Positions 1 to 5,855 of a DNA stretch of 6,000 nucleotides are shown here, in pieces. The position numbers and the translations under genes are program-made. Origin of the DNA: Pseudomonadota bacterium (lineage in GTDB: Bacteria > Pseudomonadota > Alphaproteobacteria > Rhizobiales > Aestuariivirgaceae); contig JAEKFU010000044.1 of the NCBI GenBank assembly GCA_016522385.1, forward strand, positions 1 to 6,000, given 5' to 3'. How positions within the stretch are numbered: position 1 is the stretch's first letter; every line of letters begins with the position of its first letter. The notes below the pieces were generated by a model, which was given only the letters and a program-made list of their open reading frames with translations, was not told where the DNA came from and ran no database searches.

Positions 1-1088
1 GTGTCGGACTCAAAGGCACGGATGATATGGCGAAGCGGGCATCAAGGCTCGGTGCGCAGCCGGTATCCGCCGTGCGCGCCTCAACGATGTTGCAAAATTT
101 GCAGTCAAAGTTGCGGGCGCTCAGCGAGCCGCTGAAATTCTGCTGGCTTACTAGTGGTGGTTGCATGGGGGCCGATGCCCTGCGGACCGCCGGCTTCAGC
201 AATTTGGAAGTCGTCTACTCGCCTGCCCAAACACCTACCCGGAAAGACACCACGGCTGCCACAAGGGTATATGTCGAGTCTGGTGCAGATCTAATCGTCT
301 TCTGTGGCGGTGATGGAACTGCTCGCGATATTTGCCAGGTGACCGGCACCACCACGCCGATATTGGGTATCCCATCCGGCGTGAAGATGTACTCCGGCGT
401 GTTCGGCGTCACGCCGTCGCGAACCGCAGAACTCCTGATCGGCTATCTCGATGACGAACTGGACTTCATCGAGGCCGATGTCCTTGATCTCGACGAAGCA
501 CGATACCGGCAAGGAGAATGGGTTGTAAGGCTCTATTATGCTGCTATGACGCCGTTTGAGCCGACCTTGACCCAAGCTTCCAAGGCGATGTTCGACGAGC
601 ATAGTGATGCTGAGGTCAAAGGTGACATCGCCGAGCATCTTTGTAAGGAGATGGAGGGAAATCCACAGACGCTTTACCTCCTCGGGCCCGGAAGCACTGT
701 AAATTCCCTTGGGCAATGCCTGAACATTGATAAGACGCTGCTTGGCATTGACGCGGTGCTTGCCGGCCGGCTGATCGCTCGTGACCTCAACGAGCACAAG
801 TTGCTGGAACTCCTCAGCACCCATCACGATGCCCGCCTGGTCCTGAGTCCGATTGGCGCGCAGGGTTTTGTTCTCGGCCGCGGCAATCTTCAGCTCAGCC
901 CGGCCGTCGTCTCAAGGGTCGGGTGTGAGAATATCATTGTCATTGCGACACCAGCTAAACTGTCGCGGACGCCTGTTCTGAGATTCGACACAGGCGATGC
1001 GGCGCTCGATGCACGACTGGTCTCCAAAGGTTATTGGCCGGTGATCGTCGGATACCAGAAACGCCGAATGGCAAAGGTCAGTGCCTGA
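1..1088 (+). CDS. ATP-NAD kinase-like protein, AcoX/COG3199 type (5' end outside window)
   Basis: The family belongs to the NAD kinase/diacylglycerol kinase fold and is expected to be cytosolic. Members are annotated as ATP-NAD kinase or AcoX-like, and their true substrate is often untested. The diagnostic GGDGT nucleotide-binding motif is at 306-320, followed by ARDI. Further family blocks are TPILGIPSGVKMYSGVFGV (from about 354), LYLLGPGST (about 675), LGIDAV (about 741), SPIGAQGFVLGRGNLQLSP (about 846) and a C-terminal LRFDTGDAALDARL. An ATG at 27 could serve as a start, but the frame is open to the window edge, and the codons before it read VGLKGTDD. That matches the usual N-terminal stretch of this family, which begins with about 15 further residues containing a glycine-rich NP-x-AG-x-GG motif. 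I therefore infer that the gene starts upstream and is 5' truncated by the window. It ends 101 bp before gcvPA and is probably in the same transcript. Family is firm; the substrate is not. Confidence 0.92.
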   Translation, partial: VGLKGTDDMAKRASRLGAQPVSAVRASTMLQNLQSKLRALSEPLKFCWLTSGGCMGADALRTAGFSNLEVVYSPAQTPTRKDTTAATRVYVESGADLIVFCGGDGTARDICQVTGTTTPILGIPSGVKMYSGVFGVTPSRTAELLIGYLDDELDFIEADVLDLDEARYRQGEWVVRLYYAAMTPFEPTLTQASKAMFDEHSDAEVKGDIAEHLCKEMEGNPQTLYLLGPGSTVNSLGQCLNIDKTLLGIDAVLAGRLIARDLNEHKLLELLSTHHDARLVLSPIGAQGFVLGRGNLQLSPAVVSRVGCENIIVIATPAKLSRTPVLRFDTGDAALDARLVSKGYWPVIVGYQKRRMAKVSA

Positions 1089-1175
1089 AACTGCGCGACT
1101 TGATCTGAATCATTCCTGGCAGGCGGTTCCTGATCTCAAATGTCAATTGGTTGAACGACTCATACGGGCGCTGCA

Positions 1176-1180
1176 AAGGA
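1176..1180 (+). promoter_or_regulatory. Ribosome-binding site deciding the gcvPA start
   Basis: AAGGA lies nine bases before the GTG at 1190. The TTG at 1151 gives the longest open frame but has no comparable site upstream. The 13 residues it would add (starting NDSYGRCKG) do not look like the family, whose members begin directly with a RYIPHT-like motif. Confidence 0.6.
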
Positions 1181-1189
1181 ACAAGTCGA

Positions 1190-2542
1190 GTGGTTTATGT
1201 TCCGCATACCGATGCTGAACGCAAAGACATGCTGGCGGCTATCGGATGCCGCTCGGTGAAAGATTTGTTCGCCGATGTTCCCAAACATCGTCAATTTCCC
1301 GACTTAAACCTGCCGGGCCCGTTATCTGAACTCGAGATCGAACGTGAACTGCGACACGTGGCGCAGCGCAACACCAGCGTCGAGGCCAGCTCATGTTTCC
1401 TCGGCGCCGGCGCCTACAATCATTACATACCGGCCACCGTGGATGATGTTCTGGGCCGGGCTGAGTTCTATACGTCATATACGCCCTACCAGCCCGAGCT
1501 CAGCCAAGGCTTTTTGCAGGCTATGTTCGAGTACCAGAGCATGATCTGCAGATTGACGGGCATGGACGTGAGCAATGCCAGCCACTATGACGGCGCCACC
1601 TCTCTTGCCGAAGCCGTCTTGCTGGCACTCAATGCCACCCCACAGTCGCGAAGCGAAGTCCTCGTTTCACCGGGCCTCAATCCGCAATTCGACGACGTGC
1701 TTCGCACGTATTTGCGGGGCACTGAGGCATACGTGGTCGCTGAAGAGACACTTGGTCTGAAAACGGGTGACCTGATATCGCACCTCGGTGACAAGACGGC
1801 GGCAGTGGTGGTTCAAAGCCCGAATTTCTTCGGCCAGCTTGAAGAGCTGGACGGACTTGCGAATTTGGTCCATGTCGCCGGTGCGCTCTTGATCATTGTG
1901 AGCGATCCGATCGCCCTGGGCCTCTTCAAGCCACCTGGAGACTACAATGCAGACATCGTGGTTGCCGAGGGCCAACCTCTAGGAATCCCGCTTTCCTTCG
2001 GTGGCCCGCATCTTGGCATCTTCGCGACCCGGCAGGCTCTTGTGCGACGTATGGTCGGCCGATTGGTGGGTGAGACAGAGGACGTTGATGGTCAGCGTGG
2101 CTACGTCCTCACGCTGGCTACGCGCGAGCAGCATATTCGCCGGGCACGCGCCACCAGCAACATCTGCACCAATGCCGCCCTGACGGCGCTGGCGGCGGCG
2201 GTTTATCTCGCCACAGTAGGAAAGCGTGGCCTGAGAAGGATTGCCGAACTTTGCTATCACAACAGCCACTACGCGGCGTCGCGGATCGAAGAGATTGCCG
2301 GCCTAAAGATCAATCCCAAGTCGCCGCACTCTGTGTTTTTCAGAGAGTTCGTTGTCGACTTGGGCATGCCGGCCGAAGGGGTCATCCAAAGGCTCAACGA
2401 TGACTTCGGCATCATCGGTGGATACGACCTGGGCCAGGCTTATCCCGACTTGGCAAATCATCTGCTGGTGGCAGTCACGGAAATGAACACGCGACAGTCG
2501 ATCGACAGGCTGGCTGACGCGCTCAGAGAGGCGACCCGGTGA
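1190..2542 (+). CDS. gcvPA: Glycine dehydrogenase (decarboxylating) subunit 1, GcvPA
   Basis: This is the N-terminal-half subunit of the two-chain P-protein. Together with GcvPB it decarboxylates glycine and passes the aminomethyl group to the lipoyl arm of GcvH in the cytosolic glycine cleavage system. With the GTG start at 1190 it is 450 aa, the normal length for the family. The start then reads MVYVPHTDAERKDML, as expected. Visible family blocks are FLGAGAYNHYIPA (residues 70-82), YTSYTPYQPELSQG (94-107), SNASHYDGATSLAEA (128-142), a central SFGGPHLGIFA segment, and REQHIRRARATSNICTN towards the C-terminus. The fold is PLP-transferase fold type I, but the PLP lysine is carried by GcvPB, not this chain. 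It overlaps gcvPB by four bases. No truncation or frameshift is visible. Identification is secure; only the start is open (TTG 1151 is the alternative). Confidence 0.95.
   Translation: MVYVPHTDAERKDMLAAIGCRSVKDLFADVPKHRQFPDLNLPGPLSELEIERELRHVAQRNTSVEASSCFLGAGAYNHYIPATVDDVLGRAEFYTSYTPYQPELSQGFLQAMFEYQSMICRLTGMDVSNASHYDGATSLAEAVLLALNATPQSRSEVLVSPGLNPQFDDVLRTYLRGTEAYVVAEETLGLKTGDLISHLGDKTAAVVVQSPNFFGQLEELDGLANLVHVAGALLIIVSDPIALGLFKPPGDYNADIVVAEGQPLGIPLSFGGPHLGIFATRQALVRRMVGRLVGETEDVDGQRGYVLTLATREQHIRRARATSNICTNAALTALAAAVYLATVGKRGLRRIAELCYHNSHYAASRIEEIAGLKINPKSPHSVFFREFVVDLGMPAEGVIQRLNDDFGIIGGYDLGQAYPDLANHLLVAVTEMNTRQSIDRLADALREATR
2525..2531 (+). promoter_or_regulatory. Ribosome-binding site of gcvPB inside gcvPA
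   Basis: AGAGAGG sits seven bases before the GTG start of gcvPB at 2539. The GTG overlaps the gcvPA stop TGA (2540-2542) as GTGA. This arrangement supports coupled translation and a 1:1 supply of the two subunits. Confidence 0.6.
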
Positions 2543-4014
2543 GCGAGGCAACCCTTTACGAAAAGAGCGTTCCCGGCAGGATTGGTATCGACTTGCCTGC
2601 GCTCGACGTTCCCGAAGCTGAGCTGCCGGAAGATCTTGTTCGAGCAGACAACGGCCTGCCGGAACTTTCGCAGATCCAAATTGCGCGCCACTACCTGAAA
2701 TTGTCGCAGCGCAACTACGGCGTCGATAGCGGGTTCTATCCGCTCGGTTCCTGCACCATGAAATACAATCCGAAAGTCAATGAAATGATCGCCCGGTTGC
2801 CTGGCTTCGCCGAACTGCATCCGCTGCTGCCGGCCGCATCAGTGCAGGGCAGCCTTGCCGTGATGTTCAACCTTCAGGAGTGCATAAAGGAGATTGCCGG
2901 TTTTTCCGCAGTCTCGCTGCAGCCTTCGGCGGGCGCCCATGGCGAACTCACCGGCCTGCTGATGATGCGCGCCTATCTTGCCGATCATGGGGAGCATGCC
3001 AGAACCCAGGTGCTGATCCCCGATTCCGCCCATGGAACGAATCCGGCCTCAACGAGCATGGCCGGTTTGACCGTTACCGAGATTCCCACTGATGGTCGCG
3101 GGAACATCGATCTCGAGGCCTTGAAGGCAGCCTGCGGTCCGGATGTGGTGGGCCTGATGCTGACCAACCCTAATACGCTTGGTCTCTTTGAGGAGCAGAT
3201 CGATCAGGTCATCGAGCTTATTCACGGCTGTGGTGGCCTTGTTTACGGCGACGGTGCCAACATGAACGCACTCTGCGGCATTGTGCGGCCCGGTGATCTG
3301 GGGTTCGATCTGATGCATTTCAACTTGCACAAGACCTTTGGCACACCGCACGGTGGCGGCGGACCGGGAGCCGGTCCAATCGGGGCCTCGGAGCAATTGG
3401 CTCCCTATCTGCCGGGTCCGATAGCGTCAATGCAGCAAGGCGAAGTGGCAGATAAAGCAGCCTACCGGCTTCAGATGCCGGAACGCTCGATCGGACGAGT
3501 CAGCACGTTCGTCGGCAATTTCGGCATGTTTGTGCGAGCCTATGCATACATTTTGAACCATGGTGCAACCGGTCTCAGAAGCAACGCCGAACATGCCGTA
3601 CTGAATGCCAACTATCTGCGCACGAGCTTGAAAAATGCCTTTCCGGTTCCGTTTGATCGCACCTGTATGCATGAATTCATTTGCCGGGGCAAAGTGGGAA
3701 AGTCACCTGTGCGCGCCGTCGACATCAGCAAGCGGTTGATGGACCACGGATTCCATCCGCCGACGAATTACTTTCCCCTCATTGTCCGGGAGGCCTTGAT
3801 GATCGAACCGACGGAAACGGAAGGCAAACAGACGCTTGATGCATTCATCGCCGCGATGCTGCAGATTGCTCAGGAAGCGGAAAACGACCCTGACGTGGTG
3901 CTGAGCGCACCACACACAGTGCCAGTGAGGCGATTGGATGAGGTCAAAGCGGCACGAAAAGCAATCTTCTGCGATCCTTTTCCAGACGCAGAATTCTTGA
4001 GCCGGCCGAGTTGA
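2539..4014 (+). CDS. gcvPB: Glycine dehydrogenase (decarboxylating) subunit 2, GcvPB (PLP-binding)
   Basis: This is the catalytic C-terminal-half subunit of the split P-protein and binds pyridoxal phosphate. At 491 aa it has full family length. The family signature is continuous: SQRNYGVDSGFYPLGSCTMK near residues 55-75, then LQPSAGAHGELTGLLM, IPDSAHGTNPAS, LMLTNPNTLGLFE, and YGDGANMNALCGIVRPGDLG. The PLP Schiff-base lysine is Lys265 (codon 3331-3333) in NLHKTFGTPHGGGGPGAG. Many homologues have Ser where this protein has Gly after HKTF; this is probably neutral. The GTG start overlaps the gcvPA stop and has a good Shine-Dalgarno site. The gene ends five bases before a large palindromic element. 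In many proteobacteria the P-protein is one chain of about 950 aa, so the split form is worth noting. No gcvT or gcvH is present here. Identification is very secure. Confidence 0.96.
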   Translation: MSEATLYEKSVPGRIGIDLPALDVPEAELPEDLVRADNGLPELSQIQIARHYLKLSQRNYGVDSGFYPLGSCTMKYNPKVNEMIARLPGFAELHPLLPAASVQGSLAVMFNLQECIKEIAGFSAVSLQPSAGAHGELTGLLMMRAYLADHGEHARTQVLIPDSAHGTNPASTSMAGLTVTEIPTDGRGNIDLEALKAACGPDVVGLMLTNPNTLGLFEEQIDQVIELIHGCGGLVYGDGANMNALCGIVRPGDLGFDLMHFNLHKTFGTPHGGGGPGAGPIGASEQLAPYLPGPIASMQQGEVADKAAYRLQMPERSIGRVSTFVGNFGMFVRAYAYILNHGATGLRSNAEHAVLNANYLRTSLKNAFPVPFDRTCMHEFICRGKVGKSPVRAVDISKRLMDHGFHPPTNYFPLIVREALMIEPTETEGKQTLDAFIAAMLQIAQEAENDPDVVLSAPHTVPVRRLDEVKAARKAIFCDPFPDAEFLSRPS

Positions 4015-4019
4015 ATTGT

Positions 4020-4185
4020 GCTAGAGCGTTTCTTTCTCATATGGAACCATTTGACCGCGTTTCTGCGTCTGCTGGCTAGGCATGCTTCGCGCCATGGTCT
4101 GGTTGACCACAAGCGGAGCATAACGACGTCCAGCGGGCGCAGAAACGCGGTCAAATGGTTCCATATGAGAAAGAAACGCTCTAGC
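4020..4185. repeat. 166-bp palindromic intergenic element with 48-bp perfect inverted arms (MITE-like)
   Basis: The left arm 4020-4067 and right arm 4138-4185 are exact reverse complements over 48 bases. Allowing two mismatches the pairing extends to 4075/4130 (56 bp). The central 54 bases also contain nested, nearly concentric inverted pairs: 4082-4090 with 4113-4121 (one mismatch), and 4095-4099 with 4105-4109 around a five-base loop. The whole element could therefore fold into one long hairpin or cruciform. The ends are GCTAGAGCG and CGCTCTAGC, so a TA or CTAG target duplication is possible but cannot be told apart from the terminal repeat. I see no transposase in or beside it. It lies right after the gcvPB stop and may act as an mRNA 3' structure or terminator, although it has no T tract. 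Similar AGAGCGTTTC-type palindromes are, to my recollection, common between rhizobial genes; a formal family name is not assigned. Confidence 0.93.
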
Positions 4186-4242
4186 CAGGAGTACAGCCGG
4201 TACCGCCTCAAATCTGGAATCTCCTAATGAGTGACATACCGC

Positions 4243-5091
4243 ATGTCAGGTAAGCGAGCATCTGTGAACGGCTTCATTTCCATCATCCTTACGGCGGCCG
4301 GCGTTTATGCGCTGATAGTTCTGCTGCTGTTTCTCGGTCAGGCGCGGCTGCTGTACTTCCCGAATGTGCCAACCCGTGCTCTTGGACCGGGACCTGATAG
4401 TATCGGGCTTGCTTACGAAGCCGTTGAAATTATTACAGAAGACGGGATCAGGCTCGATGCCTGGGAAGTGCCAGCGAGCGAACCGCGTGGCGTCGTCCTG
4501 TTCTTCCATGGCAATGCAGGCAACATCTCCCATCGTCTCGACTCGTTAAAGATCTTTCATGACCTGAACGTTTCGACGCTGATATTCGACTATCGCGGTT
4601 ATGGCCGCAGCGGCGGCAAAGTCTCCGAGCAAGGCACCTATCGTGACGCTGAAGCGGCATGGCGGTATCTCACGAAACAACGCCGCATACCCTCGTCTCA
4701 GATCGTCCTGTTCGGACGGTCACTTGGGGCGGCAGTCGCGGCCTATCTGGCCAGTCAGCAACGTCCTGCCGCGCTCATAATTGAGAGTGGCTTTGTGTCT
4801 GTGCCGGAACTGGCTGCCCAAATCTACCCCTGGCTGCCGGTGCGATGGATGGCGCGGTTCAAGTATCCGATCCGCGAGTATCTCGACAAGGTATCCTTAC
4901 CTGTGCTGATTGTTCACAGCCGTGACGATGAAATCATTCCATATGCGCAAGGCACATCACTCTTTGAGGGCGCACACGAACCCAAGCATTTTCTGGAACT
5001 CCGAGGCGGTCACAATGACGGCTTTCTAGTCAGCGGCCGGCACTACTTCAATGGTCTCGAGATGTTCCTCACGTCCGTTTTGGGCAAGTGA
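4243..5091 (+). CDS. Membrane-anchored alpha/beta hydrolase, BEM46/ABHD13-like
   Basis: This is a serine hydrolase of the alpha/beta fold; the substrate is unknown and cannot be read from sequence. With the ATG at 4243 it has 282 aa. A basic N-terminus (SGKRAS) precedes one hydrophobic helix at residues about 11-32, which looks like an uncleaved membrane anchor. RLLYFPN follows, typical of BEM46-like proteins. Visible functional sites are the oxyanion-loop HGNAGN (His89), the nucleophile elbow GRSLGA with Ser160 (codon 4720-4722), HSRDDEIIP with the likely acid Asp229 (codon 4927-4929), and GGHNDGF with the catalytic His257 (codon 5011-5013). The triad is complete. GTG at 4231 and GTG at 4264 are alternative starts, none with a strong ribosome-binding site. 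The gene stands alone after the palindrome and converges with the minus-strand CBS gene. Nothing links it functionally to the glycine cleavage genes. Fold is secure; function is open. Confidence 0.92.
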   Translation: MSGKRASVNGFISIILTAAGVYALIVLLLFLGQARLLYFPNVPTRALGPGPDSIGLAYEAVEIITEDGIRLDAWEVPASEPRGVVLFFHGNAGNISHRLDSLKIFHDLNVSTLIFDYRGYGRSGGKVSEQGTYRDAEAAWRYLTKQRRIPSSQIVLFGRSLGAAVAAYLASQQRPAALIIESGFVSVPELAAQIYPWLPVRWMARFKYPIREYLDKVSLPVLIVHSRDDEIIPYAQGTSLFEGAHEPKHFLELRGGHNDGFLVSGRHYFNGLEMFLTSVLGK

Positions 5092-5100
5092 CTTGTCGAT

Positions 5101-5170
5101 TTGCCGGGGTGTGATGCTCGCGCGCCCAGATTTCATCAGTTTCTCCACGCTTGTCCTTCGACACCGGCAA
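5101..5170. repeat. Weak imperfect inverted repeat between convergent genes
   Basis: TTGCCGGGGTGT (5101-5112) can pair with ACACCGGCAA (5161-5170) if two G are bulged, giving a ten-pair stem with a 48-base loop. It lies between the hydrolase and the convergent CBS gene, where a bidirectional terminator would be expected. The large loop and the lack of a T run on either strand make this only a possibility. Confidence 0.25.
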
Positions 5171-5200
5171 TGCCCGCGGAGGCCAAGCTTGACGATCGGG

Positions 5201-5596
5201 TCACCAGAGATCTTCCAACGCCTTCAAGACATCATAGCGACTGATCAAACCAACCAGCCTATCATTCGCAGTCACAGGGAATCTCCTGTAACGTGACTTG
5301 AGAAAAAGGTCTGCGACCTCAACAATCTCAGCGCCGGCGTCTATAGTCTTTACATTCTCGCTCATGTACTCGGTGACACGACCTCCGGTGTCCTTGTGGT
5401 AACTCGCACTGAACGCCACCTTGAGACAGTCCCTTGTTGACAGGATGCCAACCAAAGTTCCACTCGTATCGACGACCGGTGCCCCGGAAATCTTGTTGTC
5501 GACCAGCATCTTGATTGCCGAGTGAATGTCCATATCGGGTGTGACGGTGATCACATCCCTCGTCATATAGTCCTTTGCGGTCGCGGTCTGGCTCAT
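5201..5596 (-). CDS. Tandem CBS-domain protein
   Basis: A 131-aa stand-alone protein made of two CBS domains (a Bateman module), expected to be cytosolic and to bind adenine nucleotides or related ligands. CBS1 spans about residues 8-62, with YMTRDVITVTPDMDIHSAIK and GTLVGILSTRDCLK. CBS2 spans about 74-130, with YMSENVKTI and RLVGLISRYDVLKAL. No fused catalytic or DNA-binding domain is present. The open frame extends 38 codons further upstream to 5710, but those codons read as the out-of-frame shadow of the NqrM-like gene. ATG at 5596 is preferred because it overlaps the upstream stop as ATGA (5596-5593), has a GGAA seven bases or so before it, and gives a start directly before the first CBS motif. 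It is the last visible gene of the minus-strand operon. A regulatory role for the redox system encoded with it is inference only. Confidence 0.93.
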   Translation of the reverse strand: MSQTATAKDYMTRDVITVTPDMDIHSAIKMLVDNKISGAPVVDTSGTLVGILSTRDCLKVAFSASYHKDTGGRVTEYMSENVKTIDAGAEIVEVADLFLKSRYRRFPVTANDRLVGLISRYDVLKALEDLW

Positions 5597-5844
5597 TGAC
5601 GTTCCGTCCGCGCGGTTTTTTGCGCAGGGCTCCCGTTTATTGACCCGCGGTGAGAACAGGACTTCGCACGGCGTACACCCCGCCAATGCCGCTTCGGACA
5701 GATTTCGCATCGCATCAGCGCATGACTGCTGCAGCTGAGTGTCGCGCAGGTTCCTTTCAATTGCGAACCCCGAAACAGCACGCCCACTGCCATGCCGAGA
5801 ACCGCAAGGCTGATAAAGATGAACGACAGAACAAACAGCTCCAT
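5593..5844 (-). CDS. Small one-TM cysteine-containing protein, NqrM-like
   Basis: An 83-aa protein. Residues about 3-24 form a single transmembrane helix (ELFVLSFIFISLAVLGMAVG), followed by GVLFRGSQLKGTC. That layout (helix, G-V-x-F, then K-G-S/T-C) resembles NqrM (DUF539), the small factor needed for maturation of the Na+-translocating NADH:quinone reductase through iron delivery. Cysteines fall at 33, 38, 46, 49 and 63, with C-x2-C at 46-49. The glycine pair that commonly follows KGSC in NqrM is replaced by AT. The tail after residue 55 is basic and of low complexity. ATG at 5844 is chosen over the TTG at 5859 because AGAGGA lies five bases upstream. It sits 11 bases after the apbE stop and overlaps the CBS start by four bases. 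That the gene is real is well supported by this packing; the NqrM assignment is moderate, from pattern recall only. Confidence 0.72.
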   Translation of the reverse strand: MELFVLSFIFISLAVLGMAVGVLFRGSQLKGTCATLSCSSHALMRCEICPKRHWRGVRRAKSCSHRGSINGSPAQKTARTERQ

Positions 5845-5849
5845 TGGGG

Positions 5850-5855
5850 TCCTCT
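5850..5855 (-). promoter_or_regulatory. Strong ribosome-binding site of the NqrM-like gene
   Basis: Read on the minus strand, AGAGGA precedes the ATG at 5844 by five bases and lies directly after the apbE stop codon (5858-5856). It fixes the ATG start and indicates that the gene is translated from the apbE transcript. Confidence 0.65.

Noticed and set aside
291..827. 178-codon minus-strand frame opposite the NAD kinase-like gene
   Set aside because: It is antisense to a conserved coding region, has no recognisable domain, and looks like a high-GC shadow frame.
1089..1189. Possible glycine riboswitch or promoter before gcvPA
   Set aside because: The gap is 101 bp, too short for a typical tandem glycine aptamer, and I could not recognise aptamer core motifs or a convincing promoter.
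3049..3396. 115-codon minus-strand frame opposite gcvPB
   Set aside because: It lies antisense to strongly conserved PLP-domain codons and has no family features.
4018..4227. Plus-strand small reading frame of 69 codons in the intergenic region, with a matching peptide on the minus strand
   Set aside because: Both strands encode the same peptide (LERFFLIWNHLTAFLR) only because the region is a perfect palindrome; there is no ribosome-binding site or family resemblance.
4186..4242. Promoter of the hydrolase gene
   Set aside because: The gene probably needs one after the palindrome, but no -35/-10 pair stands out; only a short GGTACC palindrome and a five-base AGGAG/CTCCT pair are visible.
5597..5710. 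N-terminal extension of the CBS protein by 38 residues
   Set aside because: It lies wholly inside the NqrM-like gene in another frame, precedes the CBS fold, and the ATGA overlap with a normal start at 5596 explains the locus better.
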